From an uncultured Pseudomonadota bacterium (GTDB lineage Bacteria > Myxococcota_A > Polyangia > HGW-17): a DNA stretch of 35,370 nucleotides. Numbering within the stretch: position 1 is the first letter of the stretch; every line of letters starts with the position of its first letter. The notes beneath the pieces were generated by a model, which searched no databases, was not told where the DNA came from, and saw only the letters and a list, made by a program, of their open reading frames with translations. The stretch lies in the NCBI GenBank assembly GCA_938004375.1, contig CALKWH010000148.1, forward strand, positions 1 to 35,370, given 5' to 3'. Shown in pieces: positions 1 to 8,359 of the stretch. A program made the translations under genes and the position numbers.

Positions 1-44
1 ATCGTATTCGGTGACTGGAGTTCAGACGTGTGCTCTTCCGATCT
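1..44 (+). other. Illumina adapter and index carry-over (artefact)
   Basis: Bases 11-44 match the Illumina TruSeq/P7-side adapter that ends in GCTCTTCCGATCT. Bases 1-10 fit the last two bases of the P7 flow-cell segment followed by an 8-base index. This is library sequence, not genome, and shows that the window begins at an untrimmed contig end. Genuine sequence starts at about base 45. Confidence 0.95.
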
Positions 45-200
45 ATGACCTCTTTCGTCGCGGTGGGCCCGCGGCGCACCATTCTGGCCAGATTTCCGGG
101 GAATGATCAACGACGTATTTCAGCGTCATACGGGGTTGTGGTATTCTCGCTCCCGTCCTGCAACCCCCGGTGGAACCGCGGGCCCGGGACGGAGGTCTCC

Positions 201-1802
201 ATGCGCCTCGTCTCCATTCTATCCCTGGTGCTCATTCTCTCCGGCTGCGATTCCGGGTCGAAGTCCCCCCGCCTCGAGGACTGCGGCAATGGCCGTGACG
301 ATGACGGTGATGGCCTCGTCGACTGCCTGGATCCGGCCTGCGACGACTTCCCCGGGTGCCAGGCCCTGAACAACGCGAACAACGCGAACAACGTCAACAA
401 CGTCAACAACGGCGGGTTCGCCCTTCAGACCCTGCCGGGCCTGCGCCTGGGCATCAACCTGGGCCACCGCAACGCCGCCTGGACCGACCGTCAGACCTCG
501 GACCTGGCCATCCGCGTCGGGGTCAACAGCGCGCGGATCAGCCTGCCCATGACGCACCTGGAGACCTGGGGGTACGGCGTCGAGTCGTCCGACATCCAGT
601 ACTATCGGGACCACGGCATGAATCGCCACCTGGTCGCCTTCCTGACCCGCCCGTCGGCCGCGTGCTCCACGGCGCCCGCCGGGACCCCGGACTGGGAGTT
701 GGCCCACTACCTGCCCTCCGGGCTCTACGAGCCGATCTGGAGCTCCGAGGGCGTGGTCAACCCCGCCAACTGCTGGGCCCGCCACGTGTTCGAGACGGTC
801 AGCACCTATCATGAAATCATCGACCTCTGGGAGATCTGGAACGAGCCCGACTGGGTCGCCGACTGGCGCGACACCCTCGGCTGGTGGGAGGAGCCGCCCA
901 CGGCGGACCAGCTCCCGAGGTTCCACGGAAACATCTTCGAGTACGTCCGGCTGCTGCGGGTGAGCGCAGAGGTGATCCGGGCGGTGGATCCGGGCGCCCT
1001 GGTGGCCACCGGCGGGCTCGGCTATCCCGCCTTCGTGGACGCCCTTTTGCGTTACACCGACAACCCGGCCGACGGTTCGGTCACCGTGGCCTATCCCCAC
1101 CGGGGCGGCCACTGGTTTGACGTCCACGCCATCCACTACTATCCCATCTTCGGCGGTGGAAATTCGGATCGGGGCGCCGCCGGCTTCCTCGAGCACCTCG
1201 AGGAGCACCTCGCCGTGCTCGCGGCCCGAGAAGTCGGACCGAAGGCGGTCATCGTGACCGAGTCCGGGGCGCCGCATGTCGCGGTGGGGGACTCCCCGGG
1301 GGGCGCGGCGTATGCCCGGAATTACCTGATGAAGCTGGTGGTTCTGGCCGCCGCCGCCGGGGTCTCCGGGGTGGACTGGTTCCTGCTCACCGACACGGCG
1401 CCCGTTCAGAGCCCCGGCGACGCCTTCGATGTCATGGGGCTCTACCTGGACACCCTCGGGCTCGAGGACCCGGCCGACGCCGTGCCCACCGAGTCCGGCG
1501 TCGCCCACGCCACCGTCGCCACGCTTCTCGGGGACGCGGTGTCCTTCTCTCCCCTGGACCGGGAGGTGACCGGGGAGGGCTTCGACGGGGTCGTCGTCGA
1601 GCTCGCCGGGCAGCGCGGCTTCGTACTCTGGGCGGTCGGCGACGCCGGGGAGGACGCGACCACCACCGTCACCATCACCGAGGGTCAAGCCTTGGATGCC
1701 TTCTTCTGGGACCACGCCGTCCGTCCGGAAGCCCAGAGGGCCTACGCCCCCGGGGAGCCCGTCGAGCTCACCGCCACGCCGGTCATCCTGCTTGAGCCAT
1801 GA
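201..1802 (+). CDS. Lipoprotein glycoside hydrolase, clan GH-A type
   Basis: This 533-residue protein probably cleaves glycosidic bonds with a TIM-barrel fold of clan GH-A (GH5/GH39-like). The start at 201 is chosen because GGAGG lies just upstream and a lipoprotein signal follows, with lipobox LSGC at C16 and Asp at +2. An Asp-rich segment (CGNGRDDDGDG) and an Asn-rich linker of repeated NNA/NNV units (residues about 57-70) come before the catalytic domain. The motif IWNEPDW places the likely acid/base at Glu215, and VIVTESGAPH the likely nucleophile at Glu354. A small beta domain probably follows at the C terminus. The substrate cannot be read from the sequence. The stop overlaps the next start (ATGA), suggesting translational coupling to the transporter. 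A weak -10-like TATTCT lies at 142-147. Clan assignment is fairly sure; the exact family is not. Confidence 0.85.
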   Translation: MRLVSILSLVLILSGCDSGSKSPRLEDCGNGRDDDGDGLVDCLDPACDDFPGCQALNNANNANNVNNVNNGGFALQTLPGLRLGINLGHRNAAWTDRQTSDLAIRVGVNSARISLPMTHLETWGYGVESSDIQYYRDHGMNRHLVAFLTRPSAACSTAPAGTPDWELAHYLPSGLYEPIWSSEGVVNPANCWARHVFETVSTYHEIIDLWEIWNEPDWVADWRDTLGWWEEPPTADQLPRFHGNIFEYVRLLRVSAEVIRAVDPGALVATGGLGYPAFVDALLRYTDNPADGSVTVAYPHRGGHWFDVHAIHYYPIFGGGNSDRGAAGFLEHLEEHLAVLAAREVGPKAVIVTESGAPHVAVGDSPGGAAYARNYLMKLVVLAAAAGVSGVDWFLLTDTAPVQSPGDAFDVMGLYLDTLGLEDPADAVPTESGVAHATVATLLGDAVSFSPLDREVTGEGFDGVVVELAGQRGFVLWAVGDAGEDATTTVTITEGQALDAFFWDHAVRPEAQRAYAPGEPVELTATPVILLEP

Positions 1803-3199
1803 ACTCCTCGGCGCCCACGGTCAAACCACCCTCCGCGACCGACCCCGCCGTCGTCCTGGCCCTGGTCATGATCTCGTCCTTCTTCACGCCCTTCATCGGG
1901 GCGGCGGTGAACCTGGCGCTGCCGGAGATGGCCGGGGAGTTCGGCCTGGGGACGGTGGCGATGAGCTGGATCGCCATGTCCTACCTGCTCGCGTCAGCCG
2001 TGCTCCTGGTGCCCCTGGGCAAGCTCGCCGACATCCTGGGGCGCCGGCGGATCTTCCTGTGGGGGAACGTGGTGCTGGCCGGGACCTCGGCGCTCGGCGC
2101 GCTGGCACCCACGGCGGCCGCTTTGATCGTCCTTCGTGTGGGTCAGGGGCTCGGCAGCGCCATGATCTTCTCCACCGGGATGGCCATGGTCACCGAGGTG
2201 TACCCACCCCACGACCGCGGCCGGGCCATCGGCTGGTCCGTCACGGCCGTGTACAGCGGCCTTGCGCTGTCCCCCGTGCTCGGCGGGCTGCTCATCTCCG
2301 GGCTCGGCTGGCGGTCGCTGTTCGTGGTGCCGGCCGTCGTCAGCCTGGGGGTCGCCCTCTTCGCCCGACTCGGGATCCGCACCGAGTGGGCGGAGGCGCG
2401 CGGAGAGCGGTTCGACCACCGGGGCGCCTGGTTGTACGTGCCGGCCATGAGCGCGTTCATGTACGGCTTCGCCCACCTGCCCGCCGGTACCGCCATCGGC
2501 CTGACGCTGGCCGGGCTCGCGGGGCTCGTGGCGTTCGTGCGCGTCGAGCTGGCCACCGAAACGCCCGTCTTCGAGGTGCGCCTGTTGCGCGACAACCGGC
2601 TGTTCGCCCTGGGCAACCTCGCCGCCCTGATCAACTACGCGAGCACCTTCGCCGTCACCTTCCTCTTGAGCCTGTACCTGCAGGTCGTGCTGGGGATGAC
2701 GCCGCGGGACGCCGGCTTCATCCTGATCGCCCAGCCCGTGGTCATGGCCGTGGTCGCCTCGCGCTCGGGGCGCTGGTCGGACCGCGTGGACCCGCGCTGG
2801 CTCACCTCCGCGGGGATGGCCGTCTCAGCCGTCGGCCTCGTGCTGCTGGCCTTTTTGCGGGAGGACACGTCCACGCCCTTCCTGCTGACCGCGCTGGGCG
2901 TGCTGGGGCTGGGCTTCGGCCTGTTCTCGTCGCCCAACACCAATTCCATCATGGGCGCCGTCGAGAAGCGGCACCTGGGCCTCGCCTCGGGCACCGTAGG
3001 CACCATGCGCCTGACCGGCCAACTGCTGAGCATGGGGGTCGCCACCCTCGTGCTCCAGTTGTTCCTCGGGGACGCGCCGGTGGAGACGGTGGACCACGGC
3101 GCCTTCCTGGACGCCGCCCGCGTCCTGTTCGTCCTGTTCGCCGGCCTCTGCGCCCTGGGCGTGTGGGCCTCCCTGGGCCGCGGTCGACGCCGGGATTGA
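1799..3199 (+). CDS. MFS drug/solute exporter, DHA2 (14-helix) type
   Basis: This 466-residue inner-membrane protein belongs to the major facilitator superfamily. Its length and its alternating hydrophobic segments fit the 14-helix DHA2 (EmrB/QacA) group, which exports drugs or metabolites by proton antiport. The loop motif GKLADILGRRR after the second helix is the MFS motif A. The helix with RVGQGLGSAMIFSTG resembles the conserved DHA2 region around motif B, and SPVLGGLLISGLGWR resembles motif C of antiporters. The start overlaps the glycoside hydrolase stop by 4 bases, so the two are translated together. The cargo is unknown; a link to sugar or glycoside handling is only suggested by the neighbour. 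Confidence 0.9.
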   Translation: MNSSAPTVKPPSATDPAVVLALVMISSFFTPFIGAAVNLALPEMAGEFGLGTVAMSWIAMSYLLASAVLLVPLGKLADILGRRRIFLWGNVVLAGTSALGALAPTAAALIVLRVGQGLGSAMIFSTGMAMVTEVYPPHDRGRAIGWSVTAVYSGLALSPVLGGLLISGLGWRSLFVVPAVVSLGVALFARLGIRTEWAEARGERFDHRGAWLYVPAMSAFMYGFAHLPAGTAIGLTLAGLAGLVAFVRVELATETPVFEVRLLRDNRLFALGNLAALINYASTFAVTFLLSLYLQVVLGMTPRDAGFILIAQPVVMAVVASRSGRWSDRVDPRWLTSAGMAVSAVGLVLLAFLREDTSTPFLLTALGVLGLGFGLFSSPNTNSIMGAVEKRHLGLASGTVGTMRLTGQLLSMGVATLVLQLFLGDAPVETVDHGAFLDAARVLFVLFAGLCALGVWASLGRGRRRD

Positions 3200-3231
3200 C
3201 TTCCCGGCGGTCCGCATGGATCATCGAGTCC

Positions 3232-3828
3232 ATGCGAATCCCTCCCATCCTGCCGCGTCTGGCGGTCGCCCTGTGGATCCTGCTGTTTTTCGCCGCCTGG
3301 AGCCTCTCGACCCTCGCGGATCGGGACACCTTCTGGCTCGCGCCGGCCTTCTTCCTTCCGCAGTTCCTCCTGGTGGCCGGCCTGTCCTTCCGGTCTGAAC
3401 GGGACCCCTGGCCGTGGGGACCGTTTCTGGCGGCCGCGCTGCCCGCCTCGTCGGTGATCGGCCTGGGCGTCCTGTTCCTGGTCGGCTCAGTCCTCGAGGC
3501 TCACGATGCCAGGATGAAGACCCTGCCCCCCGTGATGGTGGTGAGCCCGCTGGTCGTCGCCGCCGCCTGCTTCGCCTGGTTTCTCTCCCTGCGTCAGCAC
3601 CCCCGCCGGAGCGCAGCCTTCCAACTGCTCTCCGCGGTCTGCGCCAGCGCCGTGCTCTCGCTCATCGTGTCGGCCGCCGCGCTGCCCGCGGCCGAGAGAC
3701 AGGACGCCTTTTTGGCCGGCCTGGTGTGCCGCGTCTCCATCGCCCTGGCGCTGATCGTCCTCGTCTGGACCCTCCCCGGCTGGATCGCCACGCTCCTCCT
3801 GCCCGTTTCCCCTCCCGGCGACCGCTGA
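3232..3828 (+). CDS. Small multi-pass membrane protein, function unknown
   Basis: I do not recognise this 198-residue protein. It has about six hydrophobic stretches (roughly residues 8-28, 36-52, 66-90, 100-120, 130-155 and 166-190), joined by short Arg-rich loops, so it should be an integral inner-membrane protein. The start at 3232 begins a clean N-terminal membrane segment but has only a weak ribosome binding site. It follows the MFS gene by 32 bases on the same strand and may belong to that operon. It converges on the downstream minus-strand gene with a gap of 9 bases. Confidence 0.7.
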   Translation: MRIPPILPRLAVALWILLFFAAWSLSTLADRDTFWLAPAFFLPQFLLVAGLSFRSERDPWPWGPFLAAALPASSVIGLGVLFLVGSVLEAHDARMKTLPPVMVVSPLVVAAACFAWFLSLRQHPRRSAAFQLLSAVCASAVLSLIVSAAALPAAERQDAFLAGLVCRVSIALALIVLVWTLPGWIATLLLPVSPPGDR

Positions 3829-3837
3829 CGGGGCCCC

Positions 3838-4269
3838 TCAGGACAGCCGCACGCGCACCCGGCAGCAGTCCCCAGCAGCCAGGGTCTCTTCCACCTCGAA
3901 CCGCGCCCCGGGGGCCAGCGCCCCGAGCAGGTCCCGCATGGGCTCCAGGCAGTACAACTCGCACGGCGACGGCGCGCCCGTCCGCGCGGCCAAATGGTGC
4001 ATCCGGCAACCCTTCGTCACGGCGGTGAAACCGTCGTCCTCCTCCTCCAACTCCCAGGCCGCACACCCGAAAAGCTCGGTGAGCCGGGTGAAGACCTCCC
4101 GGGGCGTGGTCACGCCGAAAAACCGGCACGCCTGGGCCCCACCGCGGTGACGACGCCTTCGCTCGACCACCTCCTGGAGGACGCCCGCCTCGTCGAAGCG
4201 GCTCACCGCGTCCACCAGGGCGGCGGCGTAGGCGGTCTGCAGAATCGTTAAATTTTGTTCTATGTTCAT
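3838..4269 (-). CDS. ATC-hydrolase-like Cys-rich protein
   Basis: This is a 143-residue cytosolic protein with seven cysteines (C48, C69, C88, C103, C107, C135, C136). The order 'C-R-M-H-H ... SPCELYC ... F-E-V-E-E-T-L-x-x-G-D-C-C-x-V-R-V' resembles the L-2-amino-thiazoline-4-carboxylate hydrolase-like family (PF14196), where a Cys-rich C-terminal half ends in a 'G-x-x-x-C-x-F' strand. Activity on that substrate is not implied; many members are uncharacterised. The start has a strong GGGAGG about 6 bases upstream. It lies 86 bases downstream of the ECF sigma gene on the same strand, so the two are probably co-transcribed. A thiol- or metal-sensing role would fit but is inference. Confidence 0.75.
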   Translation of the reverse strand: MNIEQNLTILQTAYAAALVDAVSRFDEAGVLQEVVERRRRHRGGAQACRFFGVTTPREVFTRLTELFGCAAWELEEEDDGFTAVTKGCRMHHLAARTGAPSPCELYCLEPMRDLLGALAPGARFEVEETLAAGDCCRVRVRLS

Positions 4270-4355
4270 TGCAACCTCCCGGGGACGCGCACGGCATCCC
4301 TCGTCCCCATGGGAGTCCGGTCGGACCGTCCCGTGACGATCTGCGATCGTTTTTT

Positions 4356-5051
4356 CTATTTTTTCTGGAGGGGACGCCAGTGATCGTCACCGGGCGAGAG
4401 CGCCCAGGAGGCCCGCCAGACGTTGGCCCGGCCCAGGGTGGCGTACAGCCTGCGGTACTCGGCGGGCAGATCCACGGCCTCCACGTGGGAGCGCATGCGG
4501 CAGCGGCAGGGCGCCTGGGGGTTCACGAGCGCGCACTCCCCCCGCAGGAAGTGGTTGAGCCGCCGCCGTGCCCGGCTGACCTGCTGCCGCACGGTCTCCG
4601 GGCTGTCCTCGAGGATGGCGGCCACCTCGTCGTAGTCCAGGTCCGCCAGGTCGCGCAGGACGTAGGCCAGGCGCTGGCGGTTGTCCAGGCAGTGCAGCAT
4701 ACCCGTGAGGCAGGCGTCGCACATGGATCGGACCCACGCCTCCTTCTCCACGCCGCCCTCGCCGGGGAGCTCCCGCTCCGGGCCGTGGAAATAGTCCGAC
4801 AGGAAGCGGGTGGAGTAGACGCGCTCGTCGCGGGCGGTGCGCAGGATCTCCCGGGAGGCGACCGTGTAGACCCACGTGGAGAGGCGGCACTCGCCGCGGA
4901 ACGTCCCCAGGCCGGCGACGACTGCCACCCAGGCGTCCTGGGCCGCGTCCCGCGCCCGCTCCCGGTCGCGGATCATGCGACGGGCGATGGCGCCGATCAT
5001 GGGCTCGTATGCGGCCAGCTCGGCGGGTGTGATCACGGTCGGCGACGGCAT
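4356..5051 (-). CDS. ECF-type RNA polymerase sigma factor with C-x-C tail
   Basis: This 231-residue sigma-70 family factor should direct RNA polymerase to a specific regulon. Region 2 (about residues 14-78) includes DAAQDAWVAV and the FRGECRLSTWVYTVASRE block. Region 4 (about 110-168) holds the helix-turn-helix YDEVAAILEDSPETVRQQVSRARRRL. A tail follows with C173, C182 and C184 in the pattern C-A-L-V-N-P-x-x-P-C-R-C, which I recall from a subset of ECF factors and which could bind metal or respond to redox. No anti-sigma gene lies next to it. GGGAGG sits at good spacing before the start at 5051. The next gene in the same direction is the Cys-rich ATC-hydrolase-like protein. Confidence 0.9.
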   Translation of the reverse strand: MPSPTVITPAELAAYEPMIGAIARRMIRDRERARDAAQDAWVAVVAGLGTFRGECRLSTWVYTVASREILRTARDERVYSTRFLSDYFHGPERELPGEGGVEKEAWVRSMCDACLTGMLHCLDNRQRLAYVLRDLADLDYDEVAAILEDSPETVRQQVSRARRRLNHFLRGECALVNPQAPCRCRMRSHVEAVDLPAEYRRLYATLGRANVWRASWALSPGDDHWRPLQKK

Positions 5052-5149
5052 CGGTTCCTCCCGGACCGCAGCCTAGCACGGCTGACGCCCGGAGTTGTTG
5101 ATTTTTGGATCGGGAGCGGGAGGTCGGGGCGAAAACCGGGGAAGATCGG

Positions 5150-6406
5150 CTACATCTTGGCGATGGCCTTGTCCAGGTTGCCGACGATGTGGACGTCGTC
5201 ACCCTTGGGCTCGCCGGTGAAGGACTTGCGGATCTTCTCGAGGTCGGCCTTGGTCGCGCCGTTCTCGACGAGGGAGTCGATGGCGCCGTTGCGGCCCAGC
5301 CAGTTCGCGTTGGGATCCTTGATGATGTCGGTCAGCACGGCGTTGAGCTCGGCCTGCTTGAACCACTTGGCCTTCGCCTGCCACGCGGGGAACTTGTCCT
5401 TGTTCTTGCTGCGGAACATGCCGGGGATGGTCCAGTACGGGGTGTCCTTGGTGCGGGGCTTGGCCTTGAGCAGCTTGATGGTCAGTTTGTAGGCCTTCTC
5501 GGAGGCGTTCTCGTGGAACGGGTAGGACCACCACATGTAGACGAGGCCCTTCATGCAGGCGGAGCGCAGCTTCTCTTCCTTGTCGGCGGTGAACTTGGTG
5601 TACGAGGGCATGAACTTGTCGTCGCCGAGGTGGCCGGCGTACTCGCAGGCGGCCGCGCGCACGTCCATGTCGGCGTCCTTCTCCATGAGCTCGATGAGCT
5701 TCTCGGGGCCGCCCTTCATCTCGCGGTTCCAGGTGGAGCTCAGGGCGTACACGGCGGACTTGCGCACGACCGGGGACTCGTGGTTGGCGGCGGCCAGCAG
5801 CATCTCGGCGACCTTGGGGTTCCGGGCGCCGTCGTTGGCCACGGTGCGGATCAGGGCGCGCAGCACGGCGGGGTGCTTCTCGGTCTTGGCGGCCTCGACG
5901 ATCATGTCCTGGCTCGAACCCTTGGTGCCGAGGAAGGAGCTCATCAGGCCGGCGGCCTTGATGCGCACGGCCGGGGCGGCGTGGCCCAGCAGTTCCTTGC
6001 CCAGGGCGTCCCCGCCGCCGGTGAGGTCGGCGATCTTGCGGCCGCCGGACATGGCCTCGCGCAGGGCCTTCACGGCCGGGCACTCGTAGTCGATCTCGTC
6101 GTTCTTGATCTCGCAGGAGGCGTGATCGAGCAGCAGCTTCTTGTACTCCTCGGCGGTGAGCTCCTTGTTCGGGTCGGTCAGGTTCTTGACGTCCTTGACC
6201 TTGTCGTCGACCTTGTCGGCGACCTTCATCGCGGCGTCGTCGGCGCCCATGGCGGGCTCCATCGCGCCCATGTCACCGTCCATGCCGGCGGCCATCTCGG
6301 CGGGCTTGGCCTCGTCCTTCTTGCCGTCCTTCTTGCCGCAGGCGAGCGGCGCGAGGAGCAGGAGGGCGGAAAACGGCGGGATAATCTTGCTTCTGAGTAC
6401 AAACAT
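5150..6406 (-). CDS. HEAT-repeat lipoprotein
   Basis: This 418-residue exported protein has a signal peptide ending in APLAC (C23) followed by a Lys/Asp-rich and Met/Ala/Asp-rich linker to about residue 60. The body, from about residue 120 on, is alpha-helical and contains HEAT-like repeats such as HAAPAVRIKAAGLMSSFLG, HPAVLRALIRTVAND, SPVVRKSAVYALSS and DMDVRAAACEYAGHLG, which usually act as protein-binding solenoids. No catalytic motif is seen. The start at 6406 is preferred over upstream in-frame codons because AGGATAGGA precedes it and a proper signal peptide starts there. It is divergent from the peptidase-like lipoprotein at 6598. Its partner is unknown. Confidence 0.85.
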   Translation of the reverse strand: MFVLRSKIIPPFSALLLLAPLACGKKDGKKDEAKPAEMAAGMDGDMGAMEPAMGADDAAMKVADKVDDKVKDVKNLTDPNKELTAEEYKKLLLDHASCEIKNDEIDYECPAVKALREAMSGGRKIADLTGGGDALGKELLGHAAPAVRIKAAGLMSSFLGTKGSSQDMIVEAAKTEKHPAVLRALIRTVANDGARNPKVAEMLLAAANHESPVVRKSAVYALSSTWNREMKGGPEKLIELMEKDADMDVRAAACEYAGHLGDDKFMPSYTKFTADKEEKLRSACMKGLVYMWWSYPFHENASEKAYKLTIKLLKAKPRTKDTPYWTIPGMFRSKNKDKFPAWQAKAKWFKQAELNAVLTDIIKDPNANWLGRNGAIDSLVENGATKADLEKIRKSFTGEPKGDDVHIVGNLDKAIAKM

Positions 6407-6457
6407 TTTCGATCCTATCCTTTCTAGATGGGGTGAACGAAAAAACTTAAGGTTCGA

Positions 6458-6485
6458 AAGATACCGATCGGCCGTCCAAAAGCAA
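6458..6485 (-). promoter_or_regulatory. Putative promoter of the HEAT lipoprotein gene
   Basis: On the minus strand a TTGCTT box (6480-6485) is followed after 16 bases by TATCTT (6458-6463). Transcription would start some 45 bases before the ATG at 6406. Matches to the sigma-70 consensus are partial. Confidence 0.4.
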
Positions 6486-6597
6486 GCTGAAATGCGGGAC
6501 GGGGTCAGGGCCCCGATTATGTCCACCTGGTTCGAATCAGGATTGACAACCGGCCCGAACTGTTGCTCCTTGTGGCCGCCCGGACCAGGAGATCCCC

Positions 6598-8358
6598 ATG
6601 CGAATCCATCCCATCCTGTTAATTATTTCTTTATTACTTTTCATCGCCTGCGACGAACCCGGGAAAAGGGAGACCCCAGCGCCGGTGTGCGGCGACGGCG
6701 TGGTCGAGGACGGCGAACGCTGCGACGGCGACTGCCCGGACACCTGCGACGACCACGATCCCTGCACGACCGACACCCTCGAGGGGAGCGCGGCCACCTG
6801 CGACTCCACCTGCGTGTTCACGCCGAAGACCGCCGGGGACTGCGCCTCGCTTGACGGCTGCTGCCCCGAGGGCTGCGCCCCGCAGGGGGATCTCGACTGT
6901 CCCGGCCAGCGCCCGGCGGTCATCGTGGTGCTCGAGAAGCGCTTCGGAGACGATCCCGGGCTGCGCACCCGGCTGGACCGCTACCGCGCCGACCACCCCA
7001 CCCACGAGTTCCACGAGCTCGTCCTCGAACCAGACCCCGGCGCCATCGTGTCCATGGAGGACCGCGGTGGCGAGCTCAAGCGCAACTGGCTCGAGGTCCG
7101 TAACACGATCCGGGACCTGGCCGCTGCGCTGCCGCGCCTGGAGGGCGTCTGGGTGATCGCCGGTTCGCTGCCGCTGATCTGGCGGGACGAACTGATCTTC
7201 TCGGTGAGCCCCTCGCAGTACAAGGCGAGCATCTATCCCCTCGTCGCCATCACCGGAGACTGGTACGAGGCCTTCGACCCCCAGTCCGGCGGGTTCGTCG
7301 AGGCCGAGGGAGTCACCCTCGGGATGGGGCGCGGCGACAGCTACGAGGCCGACCTGTGGGGCGCCGCCCTGGTGCCGGTGGCGGGCTGGGGGGACGAGGC
7401 GGGGCAGCTCAGGGACTTCTTCGACCGCAACCACGGGCTTGCGACGAACCCGCCCGCGGCCCGGACCCTGCTCTACGCGGACACCTTCGGGTTCACCTCG
7501 CGACTGGCCCCGCGCATCGACGCCACGGGCGTCTTCTCCTCCGGGGACACGATCTTCCTCGGTCCCAACAGCCGCCCCGAGCTCGAGGGTTTCTCCGGCA
7601 CGTACTACGTCATGGTGCACCAGCAGGGCGAGGACTTCGAGCCCGCCGGCTCCTCGGGCTGCCTGATGGCCCAGGGCACCGAGCAGATCGACGAGCTCGA
7701 GACCTGGGTCCTGACCACCTGGTTCCCGGACCAACTGGAGTTCCGAAAGATCGGGGACGACCGCTGCTACTACTTCAGCCTGATGATCCGCGGGCGAAGC
7801 CTCCCGGTCGAGACCATCCGGGACACGTTCGCCGCCGGGCTGCCACCCCTGGCCTGTGCCGCCGGGACCTGCCGGGTCCACGTTGCCGAGGCCGGGTTCG
7901 CCGACGGGAACGGGATCCCCGTGGACGGCCACTGGGGAACCTTCCCCGAACAACGTGCGGCCTTCCATACGCTCTACTCCGACGCGCTGGAGAGCGGGGA
8001 AGTGCTGTACAGTTACATCAGCACCCACGGCGCGCCGGAGCTGCACTACTTCGACGTCACCTCGCAGTACGTATACGATCACGCCTTCTCCGCGCTGGTC
8101 TATGAACTGCAGGCGTGCTCCACGGCGGATCTGGCCGCGAGCGCGTCCTTCCTGGCCGGCACCTACCTGTTCTTTGGCGAGGCCCAGGCGGTCACCGGCT
8201 ACGCGCAGATCTCCCTGATCCAGTGGTCGAACCATGAGAACACCGAGTTCACGCGCTTTCTGGGGCTCACCCCGGGCACGTCGGCCATCGAGGCCCTGTT
8301 CGACCGCGACTACAGCATGCACCTGTACTTCGGAGACCCCCTGCTGATCCTGCCGTGA
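6598..8358 (+). CDS. Cys-rich lipoprotein with C25/clan CD-like peptidase core
   Basis: This 586-residue lipoprotein has lipobox FIAC (C18, Asp at +2). A Cys-rich region at about residues 30-104 begins CGDGVVEDGERCDGDC, like the myxobacterial Cys-rich repeat. The rest resembles gingipain-type peptidase family C25: an N-terminal Rossmann-like part (PAVIVVLEKRF ... VWVIAGSLPLIW), then SYISTHGAPE with His477, YELQACSTADL with Cys507, and the closing phrase FGDPLLIL that is common at the end of C25 domains. The 30-residue gap from His to Cys is close to that of gingipains. This suggests a surface cysteine endopeptidase. Activity is unproven and parts of the middle are unfamiliar. The start has AGGAGA about 5 bases upstream. 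The 3' end converges with the next gene after one base. Confidence 0.7.
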   Translation: MRIHPILLIISLLLFIACDEPGKRETPAPVCGDGVVEDGERCDGDCPDTCDDHDPCTTDTLEGSAATCDSTCVFTPKTAGDCASLDGCCPEGCAPQGDLDCPGQRPAVIVVLEKRFGDDPGLRTRLDRYRADHPTHEFHELVLEPDPGAIVSMEDRGGELKRNWLEVRNTIRDLAAALPRLEGVWVIAGSLPLIWRDELIFSVSPSQYKASIYPLVAITGDWYEAFDPQSGGFVEAEGVTLGMGRGDSYEADLWGAALVPVAGWGDEAGQLRDFFDRNHGLATNPPAARTLLYADTFGFTSRLAPRIDATGVFSSGDTIFLGPNSRPELEGFSGTYYVMVHQQGEDFEPAGSSGCLMAQGTEQIDELETWVLTTWFPDQLEFRKIGDDRCYYFSLMIRGRSLPVETIRDTFAAGLPPLACAAGTCRVHVAEAGFADGNGIPVDGHWGTFPEQRAAFHTLYSDALESGEVLYSYISTHGAPELHYFDVTSQYVYDHAFSALVYELQACSTADLAASASFLAGTYLFFGEAQAVTGYAQISLIQWSNHENTEFTRFLGLTPGTSAIEALFDRDYSMHLYFGDPLLILP

Positions 8359-8359
8359 T

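Noticed and set aside
30..200. Upstream in-frame start at 30 for the glycoside hydrolase
   Set aside because: It begins within adapter sequence; the signal peptide and ribosome binding site support 201.
219..1715. Long open frame on the minus strand across the glycoside hydrolase gene
   Set aside because: Biased Gly/Val/Pro/Arg composition and no domain; it is a by-product of high GC in the real gene on the plus strand.
4269..6427. Long plus-strand open frames across the sigma and HEAT genes
   Set aside because: Antisense to clear genes; composition is repetitive Gly/Val/Leu/Ala with no ribosome binding site or motif.
6543..6571. TTGACA box before the peptidase-like lipoprotein
   Set aside because: No acceptable -10 box 16-18 bases downstream, so not called as a promoter.
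3232..6618. Near-identical 21 bases at the starts of the genes at 3232 and 6598 (one mismatch)
   Set aside because: The genes are otherwise unrelated and upstream bases differ; likely chance within similar hydrophobic N termini.
6634..8322. 562-codon minus-strand open frame under the peptidase-like gene
   Set aside because: The plus-strand frame has a lipobox and C25-like motifs; the other shows none.
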